Positions 37,901 to 50,843 are shown, numbered from the stretch's first letter. The stretch is DNA of 64,000 bases from Dipylidium caninum (GCA_017562135.1 QEYB01001250.1:1-64000), one strand, 5' to 3'. Made by a program: numbers and translations. The notes: generated by a model not told the origin, from the letters alone.

Positions 37901-38598
37901 CGACTACTACAACCCAGTGGGGTGGTGCAGGCGCCAGTGAAGTTGGACACTTGTCAGCTCTACTGGGAGCCACTGAGTGGTGGTCTAGTCGACGTCACTC
38001 CTTGCGCCGACTAGCAGCATCTCCACCGCGGCCGCGGGCGCCGCCGCCAACACCACCGCACCACCACCACCAGAGCAATGGAGAATGTCGCTACCACCGC
38101 CGCACCCACAACCGGAGGAGGGACGGAGGAGTCAGTTAGTCCCAAGTGTGCAGACGTGGGCTCCTCGACTGGGTGGAGCATCTCAACAAGTCATTGTGTT
38201 TCCACAATCCTCACCTCTACGTCTTCAAGCCCCACAACCACAGCAATAGCAGCACGCTCTCCGGAGTGATGTACTCCTTCGATTTCGGCAGGCGTCTGGC
38301 CTCGTGGAACACGACAGTGGGAGTGTTGGAGGGTTGCGAGTGTGTGTCCACTTCGGACGGATTCATCGGTCTCTCTGGGCCCTACATCCAGGCTGGTGCA
38401 CTGAACGTCGACCTGAGCGGTTATGAAGTGGTGGCCTTCTCAGAACTGGTCAAAGCTGCGCCGCACTTCGAGAAGGCACTGCGAGTGAAGACGGAGGAGG
38501 TGGAGGAGGTGGACGAAGGCCTTTGGTGTGCCAGTTACAGGGCCTTCATCGCACTGCTGCGAAAGTTATCACCCACCCTCGATGTCTCGTCGAAGTAG
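31927..38598 (+). CDS. TEP copy 1: alpha-2-macroglobulin-like thioester protein with DSL-EGF cassette (frameshifted)
   Basis: Secreted protease-trap/opsonin-type protein of the A2M/TEP superfamily. The ATG at 31927 opens a signal peptide (MRALTWLLLSLLYVL). Exon 1 runs to 35571 and exon 2 from 36189 to the stop at 38598; the intron is 617 nt. Domains in order: macroglobulin repeats (DKPLYRPGEHVRFRF is the MG2 signature), DSL-EGF-EGF cassette, bait region, FFPEVWLFE A2M core, thioester GCGEQN (36335-36352), thioester domain (GGFYSTQDTVVALRAL), receptor-binding-like MG8, Thr/Ala linker and NTR-like C-terminus. Single-base indels break the frame at roughly 32899, 33057, 33520, 33740, 34406, 34498, 34827, 34916, 35085, 36367, 36433, 36590, 36648, 37182, 37830 and 37923. 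The other copies are open at most of these sites. It is either a recent pseudogene or uncorrected consensus sequence. Confidence 0.8.
33778..34059 (+). other. DSL-EGF-EGF cassette of TEP copy 1
   Basis: 94 codons from the first to the last Cys. The first part (C..NDDEFGHYEC, then CLKGWTGANC) is the second half of a DSL domain. Two EGF repeats follow, with the Delta/Jagged-like signature GWQGHACDICVPRKGC. The frame is open across the whole cassette, and the peptide is identical to that of copy 3. Confidence 0.8.
34521..34826 (+). other. Bait region of TEP copy 1 (unique sequence)
   Basis: Between KNFD and the conserved (E)FFPEVW the sequence has no resemblance to copies 2 or 3 beyond the first codons. 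It contains TRHIDFERFISLYTREN and, after a one-base shift in a T run near 34690, GPGYYFEDQVPVIALRFG. In A2M proteins this is the segment that target proteases cut. Confidence 0.65.
35738..36145 (+). repeat. Simple repeats in the TEP copy 1 intron
   Basis: GGTGTA/GGTGCA hexamer runs (about 35740-35805 and 36095-36145) and CCAGAG repeats (about 35922-35945) fill much of the single intron. Equivalent runs with different repeat numbers occur in copies 2 and 3. Confidence 0.75.
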
Positions 38599-39921
38599 CA
38601 ATTGTTATTCCCCTTCTCGTGCATTCCGTGTTGACGATTGCAATTGAGTCAGGCATACATCTGGTCATCTCATTTGCAACGGTGTGCTCTACTCGGCAGT
38701 CAGGTTTTGGTGATGTATTTAGGCTGGGGAGTTTGTTGTGAAGGAGAGGAGGTTGTTATTGTTGAGTGGATGTAGCTTACTTGTCCGATGTAACTCGATT
38801 TACACGCACACAAATGCATGTGCCGTATTGGGAGGTGGTTAGAAGGAGAAAAGACGGAAAGCTCATTTATAGAAATTGCCGAATTTGGCGAAAATCCGAA
38901 TGGGCCGTTTATCGAATAGTGTATTTGCCAGAGGTAACGTTTGTCAATTTAGATGTTATGCCAAGGCGGCAACAAAGTTGCTATACGTGCTAGTTCGATC
39001 TGCTCAAAATGGACCTGGCTGTAGCGTTCTGTCGGAGATCAGCTATCTCTTGAGAATACGATTGCTTTTCGCTGCATGCACGGGCAAAACTTGGTTGAGG
39101 CGGTAAAATGCGCAATCGCGGGCCCACGAATTTTGTGGCGGGGAGGAGAGGAGGCGAAGGAAGGAGAGAATGCGGAATTAGGGGGGAGGAGAAGTGGAGG
39201 AGTAGGAGGAGGGGGTGACGAAAAAGGGGTCTACCTCCGCCTTCTTCGGAAACGTAATATAATTAGTAGCCGATGGAACGAAAAAGACCACAATTGAATG
39301 CCTCCGTTGTGGCTAAGGAGGTGTTGGGGTAGATTTGATAGAATTTTGTGCATAGGCGAAATGCATCTGGGAGTAAACCAGAGCGCATATGAAGTTAAAC
39401 ATCGTGCGAATGTTTCAAGGGTGGACGGATGGACAACAGCCAACGAAAAGGCTTAAACGCCGAGACCCTGACAGGTGCACAGTTCGGAATGTGTTCTAAT
39501 AAGCTAATGCTCGTGGGAAACCGCTTTATGCTTTAACCGAATATCATGTCGTTCTGGTGATGATGAAGTTAGCCTTAACTGCAGTCATAAACAATGGCGC
39601 CGATGTGGAGGGTAGTCAGTAAGTAGCGTCGGCGTACACTTCAGTAAGCGCAAATCAGTGACCCCTACTCGCCACGATTTCCTCGCTTTCGCCCATCTTC
39701 CATAATTTTTTTCCCGAACTACGAAGCAAATGCCCACTATGTTAACCACAAATATTACCACCTTTTCTTTTTCAATACGCATAAAACTCAAGCACGTATT
39801 CGCACGTCTTAACAACAGAAACATGTGTGTAGTCTTCGTCAAATACCACAGATGTGTTGCTGTGTTTCCTGCAATAAAGCCTCATTCCCCCACCCCCTCT
39901 CATATCCACGACTAAAAGAAG
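38599..39921. other. Intergenic spacer between TEP copies 1 and 2
   Basis: Contains the conserved 3' tail of copy 1 (to about 38680), a purine-rich tract (39120-39225) and a segment (39280-39490) paralogous to 48970-49190 in the next spacer. An AATAAA lies in a conserved stretch at about 39872. No gene is recognised. Confidence 0.6.
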
Positions 39922-40140
39922 ACACAGTGGGTTACGACGCCACCCTTCTCCCCAACAACACAGACGTAGAAAAAGAAGAAAGTAGGGATTCAGAAAAGCC
40001 GGCCAAACGGCTGAAGCGCACACGTGTGCCGGCACCACCACCTGTGTCTCCATTTTCGCTAACACTGACAACTCGGCATAAATTTGGTAGTGTGAGCAGT
40101 CTGGCGGAGGATTCCAAGTTCGAGAGATCGCAATTCACAG
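39922..40140 (+). other. Exon-like block upstream of TEP copy 2
   Basis: 219-nt version of the block at 31382-31608, ending at a canonical donor (GTAAGT). Its frame is open from the acceptor-like AG to the donor: TVGYDATLLPNNTDVEKEE, AKRLKRTRVPAPP, LTTRHKFGSVSSLAED. With phase 1 at both ends it could be a real exon. It is the least disrupted of the three copies. Function unknown. Confidence 0.4.
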
Positions 40141-41020
40141 GTAAGTGTGTAGTACGAGAGGGGAGCATGTAGTGCGGCGGTGTTCTTTCTTTCGCAAGCC
40201 TCGGGACACAACCCACACCCCGGGAAGTGCCCTTATTTGCGCCATTGTTGGTGAGTGTCAGCTGGAGAAGACAACTCGCAGCGGTAAGGCCGTGAAAAGT
40301 TCAAAGCTGCGTGGGGAGCATTGGGCGAGGAGGAAGATACCACTTAATCCGTTGAAAGGGTCACTCTATGTGGCAAGAATGAGAATCTGACGTAAATGCG
40401 TTTCAAGTGTACTGCACAATGTAGAGGCGTCAGTTGTCAGCAGGTAGACGACGAGGTGAGTGAGGCAGGTGAGGAAATAATAGGCTAAGGTGGAGCAACG
40501 ACAAAGTGGACCTCGGGCTCCAGGGCCAGTGAGTCATGAATCACTGGAGGTGGTAGTTGAAATGTTGAATGCGAAACATAGTGCCTAATAGAGAGGCGAA
40601 AGAAATCATACCTCAAGGCAAAAGACGAGCAAACGAGGAGTGGAACACAGAGGATGTAGAAAACAGAATGTTGGGTGCCCATTGAAGGGCAAAGAGCTGG
40701 AAGGCGTAGGCCAAGCCGTGCCAAGCCTGGTCAAAAGAGGAGGATTGCAGTGTTTGGGCTGGAGTGCATCGCCGTACCTAAAACGGACTTGTTGCGATCG
40801 CACAGAAACCTCGGTGTGGAGAGTGAAGGAGGGCAGGAGATGGGCTGAACACGGGACGAACAGGGGTTGAACAGGGGATGAACAGGAATTGAACAGGGTT
40901 CGAACAGGGGTCAATGGCAATTAAGCTGACCGAGAGTGAGGAAAAAAGAGCCATTTGGGACGAGTGAGACGACAAGTGGAGACGAGGTGCGGGTAGGTTT
41001 GACACAGGAGGCGCTCGTGG

Positions 41021-41091
41021 CCAATGAGAGCGCGGTTACATGGTTGTGGCCAATCGGAGGAGAGCAGGAGAATATATATATACATATATAT
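41021..41091 (+). promoter_or_regulatory. Promoter of TEP copy 2: two CCAAT boxes and an extended TATA tract
   Basis: CCAAT at 41021-41025 and 41050-41054. The TATA element has expanded to a 20-nt AT-alternating tract (about 41072-41091). The start ATG follows at 41127. The rest of the 100-bp region is nearly identical to copies 1 and 3. Confidence 0.65.
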
Positions 41092-41126
41092 GGTGCGAGA
41101 CAGAGCCATGCAATATTAAGGTAAAC

Positions 41127-44100
41127 ATGCGTGCTCTGACGTGGCTCTTCTCTCTCTCTCTTGTGCGTCCTCACCAGGGGCTTCAGTGCGGGTGGACAAA
41201 GGAGTGAGGATGCCTTCGATGCCCACAACACGGTCACCATCTCGTTGGCTCAAGAACTCTTCATTGACCTGCCCAACAGGATCACTCTTCGATCCTTGAA
41301 GCCCCCTCGTCAAGATCACCGTCAACATGACCACTCTACGGTGTGAACACGCTCAACGTTGGTCTGAGGACATTCGAGCGTCCGGCGGCCAGTGTGGCTG
41401 GAGGTGACGGCATGCTCACGTACGAATTGAAGTACTACGTGCCGATTGAACTCAGTCCCGGCAGCTACTTCGATGTGAATATCACCTACTTCTACTGTGT
41501 GTCGGGGACGTGCGATGAGATGCAGGAGGTGGTAAGCAGGAGTGTGAAGAAGTCAGTTCGACTGGTGAGTCGCTTCGTGGTGATTCTGGGGAGACGGATA
41601 AGCCACTCTACCGACCTGGCGAGCATGTGCGCTTTCCGTTTCATTGCGCTGACCAGTCGCGACGTGGTACCGTCGTCGGAGCCTCTTGTGTGGCCTGAAT
41701 ACCGCGGCCGTGGGTGGCGTTGGGAGGCGAAGAGGCTGGAGGAGGTGGGGCTGGCCGAACGCAGGCGACGCACCAAGGCGGCGGTGTTCGACGTGATCGA
41801 GGTGAAAGATCCACTCGACAGTGTTGTTGAGCAGTGGAAGAACGTAAGTCTGTCGGAAGCTGTCAGTCTGTCGTACAAACTGATGGGAGATGCAACGGAG
41901 GGTGAGTGGAAGATAGAGGGTCGTGTGAAGGAGGAGAGCGAGGAGATAGCCTTCCAGTGAGGCACTTACGTGTTGCCGCGGTTCCAGGCACACGTGGAGA
42001 TGGCGAAGACCATTGAGCCGACCGATGCCGAGGTGAAGTTCAGCGTCTGTGCCACCTACACCAACGGTCCCGTCATGCCAGGCACGTATGACGCGCAAGT
42101 CTGTGTGTGCGAGCGCGGCATCGTGGAGCGGCAGGAGACGGCGAAGAAGTTGATGCCGAAGAACGAATGCACGAGTAATTACGGCTCCGTGAGACGGGAA
42201 TGCAAGCGATTCAGTGGCCTCCTCGATCGTCTCGCGTGCACCGAGGTGAGGGCAAAACATCACGCAACTGGTTCAGCACCAATCGCCCGGCTGGATGGAT
42301 AGACTGGGGGTGTTCGTGGAGGTGGCGGAAGAGGACACGGGCTCGGCGATTGTTGTCTCCGCCATGGCCGAGTTTCGAATGTGGCCAGAGCCGAAATTGG
42401 AGCTGAAGATGGCCACGTCTTTCAGACACGGTCTTCCTATTGTCGGTCAGGTGGCTGTACCGCAACACGGCGAATTGGACGGAGGAGAGACTGGAGTTGA
42501 CGTTGCGCGAAGTCACCAATCCGTGTGGTGGATGGATGATGTCGCACACGGACAATCCGACTCGGCTAAAGCGCATCCTTGTGGTGAAAGGGGGAGAGGA
42601 GAGAGTGGATTTCGTGCTGCCGCCTGTGACCTTTACAAATCCCGCCCTCGTGACGGTGCGACAGGTTGGAAGGCGTGAGGAGGCGTGGGGAGAGCAGTCG
42701 GCGGAGATGGAAGACGGGTATATGGGAGAGTGGTGGCTGCCGCGACCGCGTCCCTCGATGGGATCTAGAGGCCTCACAGCGGCTGCGTTTGTGGGATGAT
42801 AGCACGGGCTTCGCCATCGAGGTCAGCGTGCTGAATGAGAGTCAGGTCACGTGTCCCGGAAGTGTGGAGTTGCAAGTGCAGGCGAACAAGCCTCTGCCCA
42901 CTGGTACGACACTGACGTTGGAATTCCTGTCTCGCGGTCAGCTCATCGCGCGCAAGGTAGAAGTGGTGGCGAACTACGCCTGTGTGTCGAATGACGATGA
43001 GTTCGGCCACTACGAGTGTGTCGAGGGAGGGGAGATTCGTTGTCTGAAGGGGTGGACGGGAGCGAATTGCATGACTCCGGTTTGCGAAGGTGATGGTTGT
43101 GGAGTGGGTGGTGTATGCGTGGCTCCGGGACGATGTTCGTGCAAGTCGGGTTGGCAGGGGCACGCGTGCGACATTTGCGTGCCTCGAAAGGGATGTCGCA
43201 ATGGTGTGTGTGTGGAGGGCGGAGATTGTGTGTGCAAGCCAGGATTTCACGGGATACAGGTGCGAGAGAGCGACGGTGAGGTTCGAAGAGGGAGGAGAGG
43301 TGGAGGAGAGTGTGAATGGGCTGCGAGGAGGAGGAGGAGGAGGGAGTCGAGACAAACGGCGATGGTCCCCCCAGAGGCGATGAGAGTGAGAGGTGCGTCG
43401 TACAGTGTTCAAGCACAAGGCGACTCTCAGCTTGGACGGCGAGTTTGGGCCTCACTTTCGTGCTGTCGCCTATGTTTTGAGTGAGGGTGAGATGGCGTCG
43501 GACTTTGTCAAGATCGACGGCCTCCAAACATGTGCGTCACCGGTGATGGCAGATACGACGGCAGGCGGAGGAGGAATGCACTTCGACAAGCAGGTGGTTG
43601 TTCCCGGAGAGAAGGTGAACGTATCCTTGAGGCTGATGCGAAGAGGAGATGGTGGAGACGAGGGTGAGACTACGTGTCTGTTGAGCATGAGTGATGTTGC
43701 GACGAAGAACTTTGATACAAGAAAAACGCGCAGAATTGACATGGACGCATTTATGCCAAAGTTGAAAGACTACAAGAATATTCGCGACTGGTACAGCGTT
43801 CACAGCACCGAAGACGCATTCTCGACCATCGGAGTCGCTTTTATTCGCTTTTCATTCAAAAGGAAATTAATTAGGCCTCTGATATATTGTCCACGATTTT
43901 TCCAAGGCCCTGGAAAATTGACGCAAATGAGTCCACTTGGAAATATTGGAATACGACGTTTCAAGGCGCCTAGAGCACGCACTATGGAGAAGTCAAATAT
44001 TCGCATGCGAGAATTCTTCCCCGAGGTTTGGTTGTTCGAGACTGCAAAAGTGCTCAATGGGAGTCTCAGGAAGACACTCACTGTGCCCGACTCCATTAAC

Positions 44101-47100
44101 CACCTGGGAGGCCAACATGGTGTGCCTCACCGCGGAGACAGGTCTGTGGATGCCTGCGAAGAAGCCTCAACTGACCGTGCATATGCCCTTCTTCGTGGAA
44201 TTTGTGCCCCCAGTGAGAGCACGTCGGGGCGAGGTGCTGCACCTGCCAATCAGTGTTTTCGTGTACCCCGAGAGAAGGTACACCGGTCTCAACAGGGTCA
44301 GTGGGAGAAGTAGGATCTGACTCAGGTGGAGGTGAGATGAGAGTGAAAGGTGAGGGTGAGAGTGAGAGTGAGAGTGGCAGCGGTAGGACGAGAGAGTCGT
44401 GCTACGATGTGGAGGTGCGAGTGGAAGTGGATCCACGGGACTGGCGAATGGTCGGCGCCTCCGTCCTCAGCACGTGCATCTGTGCTGGCGACTTGAAGGA
44501 GACCTTCCGCCTGCCTCTACGACCCTTGCGTCTGGGGAGACCTCAACATCACTGCCATCGCCTCTGCCCGAAGCGTGAGTGGAGCTTGTGGAGGTGGCGA
44601 CGACGTGAGTAATGGACGAGGAAAGAGGACGAGGAGGAGGAAGCGGATGCCGGAAGTCGTCACCGTGGTCGATGCTGTTCGACGCGGCGTACGTGTGACT
44701 GCCGAGGGTGTTGAGAAACGCCTCACCATTTGGAGACATCGTGTGCACGTCAGGAGGTGAGTTGTGTTGTCTCCCACTTATCCCATTTAATGGAACACTT
44801 ATGCCATCTCAACCAGCATGGTGTCACTGGTAACAGACTCGTGCATTAGTCCACTCATGTCGGAGACCTTGACCACGTCCGATTTGGAGCGAAGAGTGTG
44901 TTGGTGCTGAGGTGGGCGTGGTGCAGATGCAGATGCAGGTGTGTAGGTGTAGGTGTAGGTGTAGGTTTAGGTGTAGATGCCCACGCACGCACTCTCAGCG
45001 ATGTGGGTGTGAAGTGTGGGTGTGTGGAGAAAGGGGACAGTGGATGGTCTTATGTGGAGGTGGGAGGATGATGGGTGTTTTTTTGAATATTCACGCCAGA
45101 GCCAATGCCATAGCCAGAGCAGAGGCAGAGGAGGACGTTGGCGAATGTCGGGTTGTGTCGCATGACTGCCGCCAGACAGGGAGTGAAATGCCGACATGTG
45201 GTGGTAGGAGGTGGAGGAGACACGCACGAAATGCGTGCATTGGTCTTGGTGCTTGGTGTTAGTGTTGTTGTTGGTGTGGGTGTAGGTGTAGGTGTATGGT
45301 GTTGGTGTTGGTGTTGGTGTCTGTGCTGTCGTGGGCGGTATGTGAAGAGTGGACAATAACTTTCAGGCTCGTCGGAGGGGAGACAAGAGATGACGGTGGA
45401 GTTGGAGGAGAGGAGGATTGTGGCAGACTCACTGCGCAGCTACGTGGCAGTGAGCGGCAATGTGGTGGGTCGGGCACTGGACAATCTGGATGCACTGGTG
45501 CAAGTGCCCACCGGTTGTGGGGAGCAGAACCTCGTTAAGGTTGCACCGAGCGTCTACGTGCTGCGCCACCTCCTCCTGCTGCTGCGTGAGAGGGGGCATA
45601 ATCTCACGCGGGTGGACAATTCGCATGAGAGTGAGTTGGTGAGGAAGACTGCCACGTACATAGTGAAGGGCTTCGATAACCAACTGAAGTATCGCCATCC
45701 CGACAACGGCGCCTTCTCCACCTTTGGTCCACATTACGGAGCCAATGGAAGCACCTGGCTCACTGCCTACGTCTTCGAGGTCTTCAGTGAAGCCGAGAAA
45801 TTGCCAATAGCCTCAATTGCCCAACGGGTGCTCGATGCGCATGCCACCCTGGCCAGTGCCTTCGACTTCCTCGTTGGCCAACAGGACGCCTCGGGAGACG
45901 GGTGCTTCGCGGAGACTGGTCGCGCCTTCCTGCCATGGATGCAGGACTCGACGGAGGTGGCAAGTCGCCTCCAACTCACAGCTCACGTGCTTGCCGCCCT
46001 CACCAGTGCCAGCCCGGCGCTGCGCGAGGCGAAGGGAAGCAGTTCACGTCTGCTGTGCGCTCTGCCCTCGCATGCGTCGAGGCAACAATCGAGAGGCTGC
46101 CCTTCACCCAGTGGTCGACCAGCCTGTTGGCGAAGGTGGTGTACGCAACCAAGGGATTCCGAGACGAGGCCGACATGTCGGCGGTCGGGGGCGATGATTG
46201 GCGAACTCGGGAGGCGGTCGAGGACGGAGTGGACACTTGGCGGGTCGTTGAAGTGGTGGCCTGAGTCGGTTGGTGAGAAGGTGACGCGGAGTCATTTCAC
46301 CCAAGTGCTCGATCTCACGACCACGGCGTATGCCCTGCTAGCACTCAGCCCCGAACACCTGTCCCGGGAGGACCGGTTGGCCACAATGCGGTGGATGTCG
46401 CGACAGCAGAATGAGAATGGGGGCTTCTACTCGACGCAGGACACGGTGGTGGCGTTACGCGCACTAATGCAGCTGGCGGACGCATTCCCCGCACCGAGCG
46501 AACCCACGTTCGTGGTGATTGAGGCTACACCGCGGTCGCAGCTTGGTGTTCGAACGGAGGTGAGTGAGGCGAACCGACTGGTCTCGCAGACCTTCGAGAT
46601 TGGCACACACAACGAGAGTGACATCAGCAGTGTGCGAGTACACATAAAGTCCTCAACGGCCGCCTGTGTTGCTGTCCACTTCACGGCGATTTACCACGTG
46701 CCCGAGGCACAGCGAGAGGAGGAGACGTTTGGGTTGGAAGTGTTCGTGGATCAGGGTGGTAGCAGTGCGACTGCCGCGTGCACCGAGGCGCATGTCACAC
46801 TGTGCCTGCGTTCGATGCGTCCACAGACGAGTGGTATGCTTCTGATGACTCTGCAACTGCCCACCGGATGGACAGCGCCAGCTGGATACTTAGACAAGGT
46901 GTCGCAGAACGAGGCATTGCAGAGGGTGGAGTTGAACGCGCAGAGGCAGGAGGTGAGCGCCTACTTCAACGGTTTCAGTGGTAGCGAGGGCGACACGGAG
47001 AGGTGTGTGACGATGACGCTGCATCAGCGCACCTTGGTGGAGGGGGCGGAGGCAGGTCTAGTCACGGCGCGCGACTACTACAACCCAGTGGGGTGGGTGC

Positions 47101-47779
47101 AGGCGCCAGTGAAGTTGGACACTTGTCAGCTCTACTGGGAGCCACTGAGTGGTGGTCTAGTCGACGTCACTCCTGCGTCGACTAGCAGCATCTCCACCGC
47201 GGCCGCGGGCGCCGCCGCCAACACCACCGCCACCACCACCACCACCACCAGAGCAATGGAGAATGTCGCTACCACCGCCGCACCCAAAACCGGAGGAAGG
47301 ACGGAGGAGTCAGTTTGTCCCAAGTGTGCAGACGTGGGCTCCCTCGACTGGGTGGAGCATCTCAACAAGTCATTGTGTTTCCACAATCCTCACCTCTACG
47401 TCTTCAAGCCCCACAACCACAGCAATAGCAGCACGCTCTCCGGAGTGATGTACTCCTTCGATTTCGGCAGGCGTCTGGCCTCGTGGAACACGACAGTGGG
47501 AGTGTTGGAGGGTTGCGAGTGTGTGTGTCCACTTCGGACGGATTCATCGGTCTCTCTGGGCCCTACATCCAGGCTGGTGCACTGAACGTCGACCTGAGCG
47601 GTTATGAAGTGGTGGCCTTCTCAGAACTGGTCAAAGCTGCGCCGCACTTCGAGAAGGCACTGCGAGTGAAGACGGAGGAGGTGGAGGAGGTGGGACGAAG
47701 GCCTTGGTGTGCCAGTTACAGGGCCTTCATCGCACTGCTGCGAAAGTTATCACCCACCCTCGATGTCTCGTCGAAGTAG
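41127..47779 (+). CDS. TEP copy 2: alpha-2-macroglobulin-like thioester protein with DSL-EGF cassette (frameshifted)
   Basis: Same two-exon structure as copy 1: exon 1 41127-44756, intron 610 nt, exon 2 45367-47779. Domains are the same: MG repeats, DSL-EGF-EGF (42981-43263), its own bait region, FFPEVW core, GCGEQN at 45513-45530, thioester domain, MG8, Thr/Ala linker and NTR-like C-terminus. Indels are numerous. There is one surplus base in the signal-peptide segment (about 41140-41162), further extra bases near 41305 and 41335, and compensating pairs near 41590/41635, 41705/41715 and 41957/41965. Single shifts lie near 42254, 42453, 43245 and 44730, and a two-base gain near 47525. From 45390 to 47585 one long open frame exists, but its part between 46036 and 46187 is out of frame relative to the family, because a missing G is later balanced by an extra G. 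Confidence 0.8.
42981..43263 (+). other. DSL-EGF-EGF cassette of TEP copy 2
   Basis: Same cassette as in copies 1 and 3, one base longer because of an extra T (GATTTCACGG against GATTCACGG) near 43245, at the end of the second EGF. All Cys codons upstream of that are in frame. Confidence 0.75.
43721..44010 (+). other. Bait region of TEP copy 2
   Basis: The first 100 nt (TRKTRRIDMDAFM.KLKDYKN) are shared with copy 3. From about 43818 to 44000 the sequence is private: IGVAFIRFSFKRKLIRPLIY and FKAPRARTMEKSN, rich in Arg and Lys. The shared MREFFPEVW follows. The frame is open through the whole segment. Confidence 0.75.
44915..45325 (+). repeat. Simple repeats in the TEP copy 2 intron
   Basis: GGTGTA-type hexamer runs at about 44936-44975 and 45275-45325, with a degraded CCAGAGC run near 45098-45125. 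Homologous to the intronic repeats of copies 1 and 3 but different in length. Confidence 0.75.
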
Positions 47780-50700
47780 CAATTGTTATTCCCCTTCTCG
47801 TGCATTCCGTGTTGACGATTGCAATTGACTCATACATGCATCTGGTTGGTCCCGTCTCTTGCCCTGCTCTCCGTGTATAATGCTGATTTTGGAAGAAATA
47901 ATATGGCTTCTAATAGTTCCTTGTATTGTTTTATGTTATTATTTTGGGCCTTTTGTTTTCGTCCTTCTCGTTTTTTTAATTCATGTTGGGTGGATTATGG
48001 GCTTTTTTGTAGTCTTCCTTAATATCTATTTTACTTCATTCCCACAGCATCCTCTGCCCTACTCAGCCTGGAGTACTCTTTTCTTCTTTGTAACTCATAT
48101 TTTCATGCTTATATTCTCTGCCAAATTTATTAGAACTTACCCTCTGTTACTCTTTACCGTTGGAATAGATTATGCTACCAATGTTGGTTTCGCACGGGGA
48201 ATTCGTTTTTAACTCGAGGGTAGGTGAATAGATGTTGCATTTGGTTATGTCGTTTGCCCTGTGTACTCTGCGTTTTCGACTGATTTTGCAGTAGAGATTT
48301 TGAGGGCTAGATTTTTGCTGTGTTAGATGAGTGGGAATGGCGTATAGTGGAGTGTAGTCAATATCGATGATGGTTTACAATAGCTATTTCATTCGATTAC
48401 ATCTACACCAGTCTGTGTTCCGTAATGGTAGATAGCCCGAGGGGAAATTGAGGTAAATCCTATGAGCGAAAATGCCTTTTAGTTACTTTTTTGGCCCAAC
48501 ACTGCATGAGCTCTTATCACCAATCTATTTGCACGAGACGACAAGTATCCATCTGAACATAACACCGAAGTAGACACTACGTGGCAGACGTATTCGTCTA
48601 ATTGTTAGATCCATTTTTGTCATTCTGTCTATCTCACTGCTTCGGACACAACTCCATTTGCTGTGTTGTTTGGCGATTCTTTTTGGTGGGTCGCTGATCA
48701 CTTGAGCGTGCATGTGCGTTATTCTCTGCCACGTAGCCAAAAATTTTGTGGAATGGTAACAGCCGTAAACCTCACCTAGAATTTGTGGAAGGGCGGAGAA
48801 TGGGGAGTAGGGAGAGAGGAGATGGAGCGAAAGTAGTCTACACCCGTCTTCTTCCAAACCCGTTTACAAATTTGTGTCCTATGTTCCACTTGACAGGTAA
48901 GGCGTGTCAAACGTTCTCCTCTCACACTAGATTTGAATGACCGGAGTGACGCGACTATCAGATTACGGCCCTCGGATCAAGAACGAGCACAATTGAATGC
49001 CTCCATTATGGCTAGCGGGGCGTTGGCGTTCATTTGGTAGAATTCCATGCGTAGGCGAAAGGCGTCTGGGAGTAAACAGTGCATGTGAAGTTCAACATCG
49101 TGCGAACGTCTCGAGGGTATACGGAGGGAGAACAGCGAAAGTAAGGGTCTGGCGCCGAGACCTTGACAGGTGCACAGTTCGGGGCATTTTTTAATTAGAG
49201 GATTATCGTGGGAATTGTTTTCCTCTTCGACTGCCTTCATACGAATATATTGTGACTGACATGGCATACCCGTGACATTTCCACTGAAGCAGGATTGTTG
49301 AGCAGCCCTACCGCGGCTAACCCACACATAAACCCATGGGAGTGGAGGAGAATGGTGGAAACCACCATTTGAAAGTAATCATGCTGACAAATGCACAGAG
49401 AGTAGAGCCTACAGTGCCTCTCTGTGCGGAACCGAATATGACGGCGTAATATTTGTTGCAGCACAGACCAATGAAGCATTCTACCGACTCTCGATCTGCT
49501 TGTGTTGTCCCGGCGACAGGTGATATCACCACGTAGGTATTGAGCGGAAGAGAAGACGTCTGGGCAAATGTTACCGTTGCATTCAACTATTATAGCTCCG
49601 AGACCACGACATTGCCGAACGTTCAACATGTGACGTGTGATTCTATGACCGCTTCATACACAACTTCAATATACTCTTCAGCGTAGACTGGAACCATGCC
49701 GAGGCTAATGGTTGAAATTAGTTGAATACGTGATCATCCGATTAAGTCTGGTGATTAACGGGATGTTGGTACCTTTTCAAAGCGAGGCTTCTACTTCCAT
49801 ATTGCTTGCAAACCCTGAAGCAAGTCCGCAATGTGGTCGCTTTCAGTGAGACAGTCTATGTTGCAGACGTGTTAAGATCAATTGCAATCATGTTGGAATC
49901 AGGCTGTTGCGGATCTAAAAATGGGATTACTGTCTGCTGTTTGCAAGTATCCCTGAAAGTAACCGCTAAACTCGTGAACTAAACTATACGCGAGCCGTAT
50001 CTCACCTGCGCTTGTGAACTAGGGCCAACGGCTGCCCGAAACGATGTTTGATGTTAACCAAGGCCAACACAGTGCACACAATTATTAACCACTCCACTCA
50101 ATTTATACATAGTCCTGCAAATGACGCCATGAGGGTGGTAGGCACACTGTATTGGGGAATGAGGGAAAGTGAAGACCCACTTGCCTAGTAAGGAGTTGTT
50201 GCCTCAAAGGAGTGCGGGGGAAAGTGGAATACGTGGCATTTGTGCCAATGGATTGAAGGTAACGTGTCTCAGGTGGTTCAAATTACGACGTTCTGCTCGC
50301 ACACGAAAACACTTCCACTCCACCCCATTCCTCCTCATTCCATGATCATGTGTTTACCTTATTGCGTGACACTAAATGCATTGGGCAGTTGATAATTCAA
50401 ACGATTACGCGATGTGTCCAACGCACGCGAAGGTCATACGAGAAGAGGTCATAAACAAAGGCGTCGATGTGGAGGGTAGGAGGGGATCAACAAGACGCAG
50501 TGAATTATGATGTAGCTAACAAATACTACAGCAGCCTTACTCATGCCTTTCTAACATTTCGAAAACATACTGGCCTTCGGTTAGCGCAAGCTATTGAGGG
50601 CTTTATTCTCTCTGTTATATGCATTTTGCAACACTTTCGCAGCGCATGCTGGTTATGCCAGCCAGTTCCCATGCTATTCACAAATCGGCTTGCCTCTTCC

Positions 50701-50843
50701 TTTCCATCACAAAATTCAACTCAATCACGCATTCGCAGGTCTTAGCACTAGAAACATGTGCTACTCTTCGTCAAACACCACAGGTGTGTTGCTGTGTTTC
50801 CTGCAATAAAGCCTCTGCCCCTTACATCCACGACTAACCGCAG
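47780..50843. other. Intergenic spacer between TEP copies 2 and 3
   Basis: Begins with the conserved 3' tail (to about 47890). The part at 48780-49190 is paralogous to 39170-39490, and 50190-50843 to 30690-31380. Two T-rich open frames near 47819-48212 encode hydrophobic peptides with no known relatives and no splice signals, and are not called as genes. About 49200-50190 is unique in the window and contains nothing recognised. Confidence 0.55.

Noticed and set aside
47819..48212. Hydrophobic open frames after TEP copy 2 resembling a membrane protein
   Set aside because: T-rich sequence gives hydrophobic residues in more than one frame; no splice signals, homology or counterpart after copies 1 and 3.
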